Below are positions 1 to 7,438 of a stretch of DNA of 40,444 bases, piece after piece. Position 1 is the stretch's first letter; the number at the start of each line of letters is the position of its first letter. The position numbers were made by a program, and so were the translations under genes. The DNA comes from CAZLLE01 sp964560425 (GTDB lineage: Bacteria; Campylobacterota; Campylobacteria; Campylobacterales; QNZT01). The stretch lies in contig CAZLLE010000045.1 in assembly GCA_964560425.1 (NCBI GenBank), positions 1 to 40,444 on the forward strand. Direction: 5' to 3'. The notes below the pieces were generated by a model, which was not told where the DNA came from, ran no database searches, and was given only the letters and a program-made list of their open reading frames with translations.

Positions 1-570
1 TCCACTACTTAAAGTGGCAAATAATTTAACACCCACATCAATACCTATTGTTTTACCGTTATGTTTAGGTTTAGGATGTTCAATCTTGTCATCAAAGGTT
101 AATGACGCATGATATTGTCCTGCATTGAATGAAACTACGGCAGATATTAATTTTCCATCAAATTCCCTAAAACCTTTCATTTTAAGTAAACCTATTTTAG
201 GAAGGTATAATCTAGCATCTTTAATTTTAGGAGTTGTAGTTTTAAATGATTGTCTTGAATTATGTTTACTTTTAAAAGTAGGAAATCCCGCCCCTCTAAA
301 GAAATTTGCATAAGAAACATCTATATTTTTAACGCTTTGTTGTAAAGCTGTACTATCAACCTCTTTTAAATATGTTCCATCAGCACTATTTTTCATTAAA
401 GGTAATCTTTTAATTAGATCAAATGCACTTAATTTATCTCCACATTCAAATGCTTTAATTTTAGCATCTAGAAGTAAATTATGAACTTTCCTACAAGAGC
501 CAAAAGTTTTATGTAGCATTATTATTTGTTTAGGTTTTGGATATAGTCTAACTTTTACTACATTTAACAT
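1..570 (-). CDS. tnpB: TnpB, IS200/IS605-family RNA-guided nuclease (N-terminal part)
   Basis: The reading frame is open from an ATG at 570 down to the window edge, giving 190 residues without a stop. It begins MLNVVKVRLYPKPKQ, the usual TnpB/OrfB opening, and reaches IGIDVGVKLFATLSSG near residues 175-190. That is the first RuvC segment, and its catalytic Asp is present. TnpB proteins are about 350-420 residues, so the later RuvC Glu and Asp, the zinc ribbon and the reRNA-bearing 3' end lie off the left edge. A ribosome binding site (AGGAGTAGGAG) precedes the ATG. Family knowledge: TnpB is an RNA-guided DNA endonuclease that helps IS200/IS605 elements persist. A small HTH gene is divergently transcribed from it across a shared inverted repeat. 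I see no frameshift or stop in the visible part, so this may be an intact copy. No tnpA is visible. Confidence 0.93.
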   Translation of the reverse strand, partial: MLNVVKVRLYPKPKQIIMLHKTFGSCRKVHNLLLDAKIKAFECGDKLSAFDLIKRLPLMKNSADGTYLKEVDSTALQQSVKNIDVSYANFFRGAGFPTFKSKHNSRQSFKTTTPKIKDARLYLPKIGLLKMKGFREFDGKLISAVVSFNAGQYHASLTFDDKIEHPKPKHNGKTIGIDVGVKLFATLSSG

Positions 571-611
571 TTTTAACTCCTACTCCTTTCTTGAATTTAC
601 TTATGAAGTGT

Positions 612-666
612 ATTATATACTCATATTGATTAGCTTAAGCTTAAAATAAATCAATATGAGTATAAT
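612..666. promoter_or_regulatory. Divergent promoters with inverted-repeat operator between tnpB and HTH gene
   Basis: Two 16-base arms at 616-631 and 649-664 are exact reverse complements (core ACTCATATTGATT / AATCAATATGAGT). A TATAAT -10 box on the plus strand at 661-666 overlaps the right arm. A TATAAT on the minus strand at 617-612 overlaps the left arm. The first fits transcription of the HTH gene at 685 and the second fits tnpB at 570. This is the layout of an autoregulatory operator where one DNA-binding protein shuts both promoters. Binding by the 54-aa HTH protein is inference. Confidence 0.7.
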
Positions 667-684
667 TTTATAAAAAGGACTATT

Positions 685-849
685 ATGAAAGATATAGATA
701 TTGTTAGAATTATAGATATTCCACCCGCAACATTAACACGATGGAAAAAAGCGGGTGATTTTAGAAAAATCTTATATACGATTATTAAAAGTATGAGCAA
801 AGAAGAATTAAAACAATATATACAAAATAAAGACAATTCAAACGAGTAG
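685..849 (+). CDS. Small helix-turn-helix protein divergent from tnpB
   Basis: This is a 54-residue ORF starting MKDIDIVRIIDIPPATLTRW, preceded by an AAAAAGGAC ribosome binding site. Residues about 5-25 (IVRIIDIPPATLTRWKKAG) read as a helix-turn-helix, with a recognition helix TLTRWKKAG like those of small MerR/excisionase-type regulators. The remainder is helical and charged (MSKEELKQYIQNK). It sits where a divergent tnpA often sits in IS605-type elements, but it is far too short for a Y1 transposase and lacks an HUH motif. A likely role is repression of itself and tnpB through the inverted repeat between them. A truncated IS607-type resolvase N-terminus is an alternative. The function is inferred; that it is a gene is well supported by the RBS, the -10 box and the following hairpin. 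Confidence 0.65.
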   Translation: MKDIDIVRIIDIPPATLTRWKKAGDFRKILYTIIKSMSKEELKQYIQNKDNSNE

Positions 850-867
850 GACTCTAGCCGTTTATAT

Positions 868-887
868 CCACCTCTTAAAAGAGGTGG
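868..887. terminator. Strong hairpin downstream of HTH gene; terminator and possible IS end
   Basis: CCACCTCTT (868-876) pairs perfectly with AAGAGGTGG (879-887), followed by TTTTAC on the plus strand. It lies 18 bases after the HTH stop and 25 bases beyond the alr stop. It can act as a terminator for the HTH gene. Subterminal hairpins of this look, flanked by an A-rich stretch on the minus strand, are also typical of IS200/IS605 left ends. The exact element boundary cannot be fixed from one copy. Confidence 0.6.
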
Positions 888-912
888 TTTTACACTATGT
901 TACCGATAAAAT

Positions 913-1923
913 CTAAATAACTACTCTCTTTATAGAAGAGGATAGTTTGACCAAAATATCATAAGATATAGTTTCAAAAAGTGAAGCTATATCTTGAACA
1001 TTATCAAAAACAACAACCTCATCATCTTCACCCTCAATCATAAAACTATCCATAGATATTCGACCCAAAATATTTCGTCCATCAGCAATAGAAAACTTTC
1101 CAACACCATCAAAACGAAAAAAACCATCTCCATATCCAATATCATAAGAGGAGATCTTCATATCTTTAGTGGAATGAAATATACCACCATAACCTACTCT
1201 CTCACCCTTTTTTATAAATCTTGTACTAATTTTATTAGCATAAAGAGTCATGACTGGTTTTAAATTAAATTTTCCGAAGGACAAAGGCATATGATGATAA
1301 CCAAATGAAGCAATCCCACATCTTGCAAAGTCATCTTCATAATTTTTTAATCTCAAAAGTGTGGCACTATTAGCAGAGTGAAACAGAATCTTTTTAGAAA
1401 AAAGCATAGATACTCTCTGTTTAATCTCTCTCCAATTTTTCATCTGCCAAAATAGTTCACCACTAAGTTCATCCCCACTACGAAAATGAGTCATCACTGC
1501 TTCTAAATTTAGATTTTGTTTTTTGACAATATTCAAAGCCTTGTCCAACTCATGCATCATAATGCCATTACGATGCATTCCTGTATCAACTTTGAGATGT
1601 AAAGCACTCATACTATCAAAAGAGTACAAACTATCCAAACTGTTAACAACTAAGGAAAATTTTGGATTATATGGGTAATTAACATTTGGTAGCAGAATAA
1701 TAATATTATTAAAAAAAGGCTCTATTTTAAAAGCCTCTTCATGACTTCTAACAATAGCTCTATTTATACCAAACTCACAAGCCAAAGAAGCCATCTCTAA
1801 AAGACCATGCCCATAAGCATTATCTTTTAGAACAACTGCTAATTTATTAGCTGAGCCTAGCTTTTCACTTAAAAAATTAAGATTGTGCCAATAATTAGCT
1901 CGGCTGAGTCTAATATAAGACAT
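913..1923 (-). CDS. alr: Alanine racemase
   Basis: This is a PLP-dependent fold-type III racemase making D-alanine for peptidoglycan in the cytoplasm. The PLP lysine K33 sits in VVLKDNAYGHG, the classic Alr motif. The C-terminal beta domain holds RVGYGGIF (the catalytic Tyr from the partner subunit) and the IGYGDGF block. The length of 336 aa is slightly short against about 360 but is usual for Campylobacterota. The ATG lies 6 bases after the stop of the 77-aa gene and has no clear ribosome binding site, suggesting translational coupling. It is the last gene of a minus-strand run with SulP. The IS end begins directly downstream. Confidence 0.95.
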   Translation of the reverse strand: MSYIRLSRANYWHNLNFLSEKLGSANKLAVVLKDNAYGHGLLEMASLACEFGINRAIVRSHEEAFKIEPFFNNIIILLPNVNYPYNPKFSLVVNSLDSLYSFDSMSALHLKVDTGMHRNGIMMHELDKALNIVKKQNLNLEAVMTHFRSGDELSGELFWQMKNWREIKQRVSMLFSKKILFHSANSATLLRLKNYEDDFARCGIASFGYHHMPLSFGKFNLKPVMTLYANKISTRFIKKGERVGYGGIFHSTKDMKISSYDIGYGDGFFRFDGVGKFSIADGRNILGRISMDSFMIEGEDDEVVVFDNVQDIASLFETISYDILVKLSSSIKRVVI

Positions 1924-1929
1924 ATAGGG

Positions 1930-2163
1930 CTATTTTGGCTCTATATCTCTTGCTTCCATAAGCAAACCTCTAATTTTTCTTGCCTGATAATCTAACTTAA
2001 AAAAGTTTTTGTAAACCTCTTGTGCATCAACAGTAGGATTTGAAGAAAAATCAAAACTACCATGAGAATCTTTCTCTAAATTATCATCTAAAAATTTATA
2101 AAATTCATCTCTAATCATCTGTAATTTTCTCATCTCTACTCTTACATCATCTATACTTGTCAT
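1930..2163 (-). CDS. Conserved-looking small helical protein, function unknown
   Basis: This 77-aa acidic protein begins MTSIDDVRVEMRKLQMIRDE and ends ARKIRGLLMEARDIEPK. No membrane segment or known motif is visible. The sequence looks like two amphipathic helices joined by a SFDFSSNPTVDAQEVY linker. A good Shine-Dalgarno (GGGAGAG) precedes the ATG. It lies between the SulP transporter (18-base gap) and alr (6-base gap), so all three are probably one transcript. I do not recognise a family. Confidence 0.7.
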   Translation of the reverse strand: MTSIDDVRVEMRKLQMIRDEFYKFLDDNLEKDSHGSFDFSSNPTVDAQEVYKNFFKLDYQARKIRGLLMEARDIEPK

Positions 2164-2181
2164 ATTCTCTCCCTCTCTAAA

Positions 2182-3771
2182 TTAATTTATTGCAACTTTA
2201 TATGTTGGATCATCCTCTTCATAAACACAATATGGTCCAGCCTCTTTTAGAAGTTTTTTACAATCTTGACTTAAATGTCTTAATGATAATTTTCTTCCAG
2301 CTTTTTCATACCTTTTTGTCACTGCATCTATAGCTTCTACCCCTGAAATATCCATTACTCTTGCTGCTTTAAAATCTATGATAACCTTTTCAGGATCATT
2401 TTCTATATCAAATTGCTCTGCAAAAGAGGTAACTGAACCAAAAAATAGTGGTCCATCAAGCTCATATATTTTAGTTCCATCCTCTTCTACATGTGTCTTA
2501 GAAAATATCTTTGCATGTTTCCAAGCAAATACAAGAGCAGAGATAATAATACCAGCAATAACAGCAATAGCTAGATCAAACATTACAGTAACAACAGTAA
2601 CCAATACCAAAACAAATGCATCACTTTTTGGCATAAACTTAATACGATTAATACTTGAAAACTCAAAAGTACCAATACTAACCATAAACATAATTCCAAC
2701 CAAAACAGCAACAGGAATTATACTAATTAATCCACTTAAACTAACAACAAAAAGAATTAATAAAACAGCCGCTACAAAAGATGAGACTCTACCAAGACCA
2801 CCAGAAGTATAGTTGATGATACTTTGACCAATCATAGCACAACCAGCCATACCACCAAAAAGACCTGAACAGATATTTCCTGCCCCTTGTGCTATACACT
2901 CTTTGTTTCCTCTACCTTTTGTACCACTCATCTCATCTAAAACAGAGAGTGTCAAAAGTGATTCAATAAGACCAACAAGCCCTACCAATATGGCATAAGG
3001 TAAAATAATCATAAATGATTCAAATGTAAAAAGTGAAGTATCAGGCATCACAAAAGTAGGAAATGAACCCTCAATATTTGCCAAATCACCCACTGTTTTA
3101 GTATCTATTCCACCAAAATATACAATCACAGTCAATACAATAATAGCAACCAAACCAGATGGGACTGCTTTTGTATATCGTGGGAGATAGTGCATAATAG
3201 CCATGGTAATAATCACTATAATATACATCATGTAGTTCTCTTTAAAGGAGTGAAGTAAAATATCTTTCCAATTATCAAGAGTATCAAAATCACTAGATTT
3301 AAAAAATTTAAGTTGAGCAATTGCAATAACAATAGCAAGTCCATTTACAAAACCAAACATTGCAGGTTGAGGAACAAGACGAATAAATTTACCCATTCTC
3401 AAAAAGCCAACAAGCATCTGAAAAAGACCAGCTACAATTGTTGTCAATAAAATATAGTGCAAAATTAGAACCGATAGAGCCTCTTTACCCAATTCAGGAT
3501 GTAGTTTAGCTACTGCCAAACCAAGCCCAACAAAGACAACAGCTACAGCCCCAGTAGCACCAGAAATCATACCAGGCTTACCACCAAGCAAAGATGTAAC
3601 AAGACCCAAAATAAATGCAGCATACAATCCAACAAGAGGACTAACACCAGCAATAAAACTAAATGCTATCGCTTCAGGAACAAGAGCAACAGCAACAACA
3701 ATACCAGAGAGAACTCCATTTTTTATATTGAATTTCTCATAATTTTTTAAATTAAACAAATAAATACCCAT
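2182..3771 (-). CDS. SulP-family anion transporter with C-terminal STAS domain
   Basis: This 529-aa inner-membrane protein has the SulP transmembrane core (about 14 segments, residues 15-420). It opens with the signature GVLSGIVVAVALVPEAIAFS and carries the typical GLYAAF and GGKPGMISGATGA blocks. Residues about 430-520 form a STAS domain (KVIIDFKAARVMDISGVEAI). SulP members carry sulfate, bicarbonate, molybdate or dicarboxylates, often coupled to Na+ or H+. The substrate cannot be read from sequence; bicarbonate or sulfate would suit a chemolithotroph. It is the first gene of the SulP/77-aa/alr run and divergent from the ATPase gene at 3829. Confidence 0.92.
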   Translation of the reverse strand: MGIYLFNLKNYEKFNIKNGVLSGIVVAVALVPEAIAFSFIAGVSPLVGLYAAFILGLVTSLLGGKPGMISGATGAVAVVFVGLGLAVAKLHPELGKEALSVLILHYILLTTIVAGLFQMLVGFLRMGKFIRLVPQPAMFGFVNGLAIVIAIAQLKFFKSSDFDTLDNWKDILLHSFKENYMMYIIVIITMAIMHYLPRYTKAVPSGLVAIIVLTVIVYFGGIDTKTVGDLANIEGSFPTFVMPDTSLFTFESFMIILPYAILVGLVGLIESLLTLSVLDEMSGTKGRGNKECIAQGAGNICSGLFGGMAGCAMIGQSIINYTSGGLGRVSSFVAAVLLILFVVSLSGLISIIPVAVLVGIMFMVSIGTFEFSSINRIKFMPKSDAFVLVLVTVVTVMFDLAIAVIAGIIISALVFAWKHAKIFSKTHVEEDGTKIYELDGPLFFGSVTSFAEQFDIENDPEKVIIDFKAARVMDISGVEAIDAVTKRYEKAGRKLSLRHLSQDCKKLLKEAGPYCVYEEDDPTYKVAIN

Positions 3772-3778
3772 CCTATAC

Positions 3779-3797
3779 TATAATTATCGCGATTATA
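3779..3797. promoter_or_regulatory. Divergent -10 boxes between SulP and ATPase genes
   Basis: TATAAT at 3779-3784 faces the plus-strand ATPase gene, whose ATG is at 3829. TATAAT read on the minus strand at 3797-3792 faces the SulP gene, whose ATG is at 3771. An 8-base palindrome, ATCGCGAT (3786-3793), lies between the two boxes. This is a G+C island in A+T-rich DNA and could be a regulator site. There is no other support. Confidence 0.45.
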
Positions 3798-3828
3798 CAC
3801 AAAATAATAGATATTACAAAGTCAAATC

Positions 3829-4899
3829 ATGAACCAACTAGAGTTCTTATATGAACAAGATCTAAAAAAATCTAATTTTTTACCAAGAAAAAGAAAAATA
3901 AGTGCAAAAAAGACAATTATTTGTGGTGCAAAAAAATCGGGAAAAAGTTATATTATCTTTGATGCTCTTCATAAAAGAGATAAAAAAAAGTTTTTATATA
4001 TAGATTTTTTGGATTTTAGAGTAGATAAAGAGAGTGTCATGCAAAATTTATCTACATTTATAGATGAAAAAAAAATCACTCTTTTGGTGTTAGAAAATTT
4101 TGATTTTTCATACCAAGTACCAGATTGTGAAGAGGTAATTATCTCAACAGTTGCATATAAAGAGCTAGATAATTTTGAGAGCATAACAGTTTTTCCACTA
4201 GATTTTGAGGAGTTTATTGCATTTGATAGACACAAACTAGATCCACAAAATATATTTAATTACTACTCATCTATCGGTACTTATCCTCAAATTGTACTCT
4301 CAGAAAAGACAAATATAGGTAAAAATTTTCAAAATTTAATTCAATTAATAAGTAGCTCTGATTTAGAGTTTCAACTTATCAAAGCTTATGCTCTCTCACA
4401 AGGAGTCATGATATCATCATTTCAAATTTTTCAGCAACTCAAAAAAGAGCATAAGATATCCAAAGATAAATTTTATACTCTTACTAAAAAACTTCAAGAT
4501 GAAAAAATAATATTTTTTCTACAAAAGTATCAAAAACCAAAAGCAAATAAAAAGATATTTTTGATAGATTTTGCAATCAAAAGTGTTTTAACTTTTCATA
4601 AATATTTTAATACTAGATTTGAAAATATTATCTTTTTGGAGTTAATAAAGACAGATGAAGAGATATTTTATACAGATTTTATCAATTTTTATCTACCCAA
4701 AAAAGATATAGCAATAATTACTAGCCTCTTTGTACCCCAAGCAATATTAAAAACAAAACTACTAAGAATGCAAAAACATCTTCATGAACACCAAATCAAA
4801 AAGGTAGAGATAATAACACTAAATATCGAACACTCTTTTGAAGAGAACGGTATATTTTATGAGATCTTACCTTTTTGGGATTGGGCACTTCAACGATAA
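3829..4899 (+). CDS. P-loop ATPase of the AAA_14/DUF4143 kind
   Basis: This 356-aa cytoplasmic protein has Walker A GAKKSGKS at residues 33-40 and a hydrophobic strand ending in acid (ITLLVLEN, about 83-90) in the Walker B place. Residues 90-150 keep the sensor-like order of AAA_14 ATPases (VIISTVAYKEL, then FPLDFEEFIAF). The C-terminal part (about 230-330) has FENIIFLELIKTDEEIFYTD, which resembles the DUF4143 nuclease-like domain, although the expected E-V-D-F segment is degenerate. The family is widespread with no settled role; members are often called ATP-binding protein. Its stop overlaps the convergent LVIVD lipoprotein gene by 10 bases. Confidence 0.75.
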   Translation: MNQLEFLYEQDLKKSNFLPRKRKISAKKTIICGAKKSGKSYIIFDALHKRDKKKFLYIDFLDFRVDKESVMQNLSTFIDEKKITLLVLENFDFSYQVPDCEEVIISTVAYKELDNFESITVFPLDFEEFIAFDRHKLDPQNIFNYYSSIGTYPQIVLSEKTNIGKNFQNLIQLISSSDLEFQLIKAYALSQGVMISSFQIFQQLKKEHKISKDKFYTLTKKLQDEKIIFFLQKYQKPKANKKIFLIDFAIKSVLTFHKYFNTRFENIIFLELIKTDEEIFYTDFINFYLPKKDIAIITSLFVPQAILKTKLLRMQKHLHEHQIKKVEIITLNIEHSFEENGIFYEILPFWDWALQR

Positions 4900-5720
4900 A
4901 TACCAGCAATAACCATATCTACATTAAAAATAGATACGCCATTATCACCATTTGCAACAAATAATATACTAGCCTCTCTATCTAGTGCTAAGCCTGTAGT
5001 ATTACCTTTGAGCTTATATCTAGCTACCGTATTTGGCTTTTTAATATCTGAAATATCCACTATATTAATTCCACTTACACCCGAAGCTACCAAAACTTTG
5101 GTATCATTTTGAGCCACTACCACACTATAAGCACTAAAATTAGTAATAGTTGTCTCAAGGATAGGATTATGAGGATTACTAACATCAAAAATATCTAATC
5201 CTTTTTTACCTTTTGGTACAAATTTATATCTACCATCTTCAGATAAAGTAAAGCTATTTGCCTCTTTTTTAGTTATCAATTTTACTTTTTCAGGTTTATT
5301 AATATTTGTAATATCTACAACATTTACAAACCCCTCTTTATTTGTAACATACAAAGTAGAAGCATCTTCTGACACACTTACGGCATAAGCATTAAGGTCT
5401 GTAACTTGTGCAATGCGTGCAGAAGAGATTACATCATCATAACCTATCTTAATAATCTCCACACCATTTTCACCCTGAGCAACAAAAAGAGTCTCTTTGG
5501 AAACTGCTACATCCACAGCAGGGGCATCTGTACTAATACTATCTCCATCACTTTTAGTCATATCATATTTTTTTTCTAAAGTACTTTTTTCTCCAATTAT
5601 CTCTTTTTGAGGCTCATTATAATTATCGACCTGAGAGTTTTCAACAGGAGAACTTCCCCCACAACCACCTAAAAAAGTTAATGTTATTAAAGAACCTAAA
5701 AATATTTTTTTCATTTGCAT
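4890..5720 (-). CDS. LVIVD-repeat beta-propeller lipoprotein
   Basis: This 276-aa protein has a lipoprotein signal peptide: KK at the N-terminus, a hydrophobic core, then lipobox FLGGC with the lipidated Cys at about residue 20, followed by a GGSSPVENSQ linker. From residue about 65 on there are five or six repeats of about 43 residues of the LVIVD type (GVEIIKI, FVNVVDITN, GLDIFDVSN, GINIVDISD, GVSIFNV), each followed by a strand with YAVSVSEDA-like spacing. Such repeats build a beta-propeller on the cell surface or in the periplasm. Function is unknown; protein or carbohydrate binding is usual for the fold. The first ATG is chosen because AAGGA lies about 8 bases upstream of it. Confidence 0.85.
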   Translation of the reverse strand: MQMKKIFLGSLITLTFLGGCGGSSPVENSQVDNYNEPQKEIIGEKSTLEKKYDMTKSDGDSISTDAPAVDVAVSKETLFVAQGENGVEIIKIGYDDVISSARIAQVTDLNAYAVSVSEDASTLYVTNKEGFVNVVDITNINKPEKVKLITKKEANSFTLSEDGRYKFVPKGKKGLDIFDVSNPHNPILETTITNFSAYSVVVAQNDTKVLVASGVSGINIVDISDIKKPNTVARYKLKGNTTGLALDREASILFVANGDNGVSIFNVDMVIAGIYR

Positions 5721-5771
5721 CTTTTTTTTCCTTATCTTAGTTAAAATGAAGATCGGTGTTTAAAAATAAAT

Positions 5772-6362
5772 TTGAACAGATACAAAAAAATTTGTACAAA
5801 AAAAGGAGAGAGTGTGTTATGTGGTATCGATGAAGCAGGAAGAGGGTGTTTGGCAGGACCTTTAGTTGTCGCTGGTGTTATTTTGCAAAAACCTATTAAA
5901 GGACTAAATGATTCAAAAATATTAAGCCAAAAAAAGAGAGAGTTACTCTATCCACAAATAGTGGATAATAGTAGATATAAAATTGTATTTACACATAACA
6001 ATACTATTGATTCTATTGGACTATCCCTTGCTATCAAAAACTCTATTTTAGAAATTTTAAAAGAGCTAAATCCATCTCAAACGATAATGGATGGAAACAC
6101 AACATTTGGAATTGAAAATATCAAAGCCATAATAAAAGCAGATGCTTCAATACCACAAGTGAGTGCCGCAAGTATATTAGCAAAAGTGAGTAGAGATAGA
6201 TACATGATAGAACAAGATGAGATATATCCAGAGTATGAATTTAAAAAACATAAAGGGTATGGTACCGCCTTACATATAGGTAAAATAAAACAGTATGGAT
6301 TATCTTCCCTTCACAGAACCTCTTTTAAAATTAGGAGTCTTCGAGAGCCAACACTCTTTTAA
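5772..6362 (+). CDS. rnhB: Ribonuclease HII (TTG start)
   Basis: This enzyme removes ribonucleotides and RNA primers from RNA-DNA hybrids. The signature GIDEAGRGCLAGPLVVAG puts the catalytic D20-E21 pair in place. A third acid follows in TIMDGN, and DASIPQVSAASILAKVSRD is the second conserved block. The length of 196 aa is normal. No ATG lies in frame upstream of the first motif, so the start is probably TTG at 5772, giving LNRYKKICTKKGES; the ribosome binding site is weak. It is followed after 56 bases by nrdB, so two DNA-metabolism genes sit together. Confidence 0.93.
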   Translation: MNRYKKICTKKGESVLCGIDEAGRGCLAGPLVVAGVILQKPIKGLNDSKILSQKKRELLYPQIVDNSRYKIVFTHNNTIDSIGLSLAIKNSILEILKELNPSQTIMDGNTTFGIENIKAIIKADASIPQVSAASILAKVSRDRYMIEQDEIYPEYEFKKHKGYGTALHIGKIKQYGLSSLHRTSFKIRSLREPTLF

Positions 6363-6418
6363 AAGAGTTTGTTAGATAAAATTATAGTTAAAATTTTTCA
6401 TACAAGGATCTCTTCAAA

Positions 6419-7438
6419 ATGAAAAGAAAAAAGATATACAACCCAGAATCTAATGAAAGCTCAAAACAGAGAAAAGTATTTGGAGGAAACCCAACAGGTA
6501 TTTTTGAACTTAACAATATAAAGTATCAATGGGCATACAATCTTTGGGATATTATGCTAAACAATACTTGGTTTCCAAAAGAGGTAGACATGACTACAGA
6601 TATTAGAGATTATAAAATGCTAACAGATGCAGAAAAAAATGCTTATGACAAAGCTCTATCTCAACTTATTTTTATGGATTCACTTCAAACAAATAACTTA
6701 ATTGATAATGTAAACCCATATATAACAGCCCCTGAAATCAATTTAATTCTTGTAAGACAAGCTTTTGAAGAGGCACTTCACTCTCAAAGTTATGCCGTTA
6801 TGGTAGATAGTATCTCACAAAATAGTGATGAAATATATGATATGTGGAGAAGTGATCTTCAACTTAGAAGTAAAAATGGACATATTGCAAAAATTTATGA
6901 AGATCTAGCATCTAATCCAACAGATACAGGTCTTTTAAAAGCAATGTTTGCCAATCAAATTTTGGAAGGTATCTACTTTTATAGTGGTTTTACATTTTTT
7001 TATACACTTGCAAGAAGTGGTAAAATGTTGGGTTCTGCGCAAATGATTAGATTTATCCAAAGAGATGAAGTTACACATCTACTAATTTTTCAAAATATGA
7101 TAAATACCGTAAGAAAAGAGAGACCAGAACTATTTACAAAAGAGTTAATTGAAGATGTTTATAAAATGTTTGATGATGCAGTTGAATTAGAGATATCATG
7201 GGGTCAATATATTACAGAGGGTCAAATTTTGGGTCTAACTGATGATATTATAGAGGACTATATTAAACATTTAGCAGACAAAAGATTACATGCTGTAGGA
7301 TTTGAAAAAAGATACCACAAAAATCATCCTATTAAATGGGTTGATAATTTTTCTAGTTTTAATGACCAAAAAACAAACTTCTTTGAAGGAACAGTTACAA
7401 ACTATTCAAAAGGGAGCCTTGATTTTGATGACTTCTAA
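6419..7438 (+). CDS. nrdB: Class I ribonucleotide reductase, beta (radical) subunit
   Basis: NrdB holds the diiron-tyrosyl radical that drives NrdA in making deoxyribonucleotides. All expected ligands are visible: D87 (LIFMDSLQ), E118 and H121 (FEEALHSQSY), a later Glu in NQILEGIYFY, and E/H in RDEVTH. The radical tyrosine is Y125, seven residues after E118 as in E. coli Y122. The length of 339 aa is typical of the Campylobacterota form. No nrdA is next to it; nrdA and nrdB are separate genes in this phylum, so this is not a sign of loss. Its end overlaps the next gene by 11 bases, and a class II reductase follows. Confidence 0.96.
   Translation: MKRKKIYNPESNESSKQRKVFGGNPTGIFELNNIKYQWAYNLWDIMLNNTWFPKEVDMTTDIRDYKMLTDAEKNAYDKALSQLIFMDSLQTNNLIDNVNPYITAPEINLILVRQAFEEALHSQSYAVMVDSISQNSDEIYDMWRSDLQLRSKNGHIAKIYEDLASNPTDTGLLKAMFANQILEGIYFYSGFTFFYTLARSGKMLGSAQMIRFIQRDEVTHLLIFQNMINTVRKERPELFTKELIEDVYKMFDDAVELEISWGQYITEGQILGLTDDIIEDYIKHLADKRLHAVGFEKRYHKNHPIKWVDNFSSFNDQKTNFFEGTVTNYSKGSLDFDDF

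Noticed and set aside
685..849. The small gene beside tnpB as a truncated Y1 transposase (tnpA)
   Set aside because: There is no HUH motif or catalytic Tyr context, and the sequence reads as a compact HTH with its own promoter, ribosome site and stop.
901..910. CCGATAAA near the alr end as a sigma28 promoter
   Set aside because: It points into the antisense of alr, with no gene downstream on that strand and no -35 at the right spacing.
2378..2812. 144-codon plus-strand frame inside the SulP gene
   Set aside because: It is antisense to conserved SulP/STAS sequence; Thr/Ile-rich text is typical of a reverse-frame shadow.
7302..7427. Upstream extension of the carbon-nitrogen hydrolase inside nrdB
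   Set aside because: It lies fully in another frame of nrdB, reads as low-complexity text unlike a protein start, and has no ribosome binding site. The nitrilase fold begins after the ATG at 7428.
6419..7438. nrdB without nrdA nearby as a sign of a broken class I reductase
   Set aside because: All metal ligands and the radical Tyr are present, and nrdA and nrdB are normally apart in Campylobacterota.
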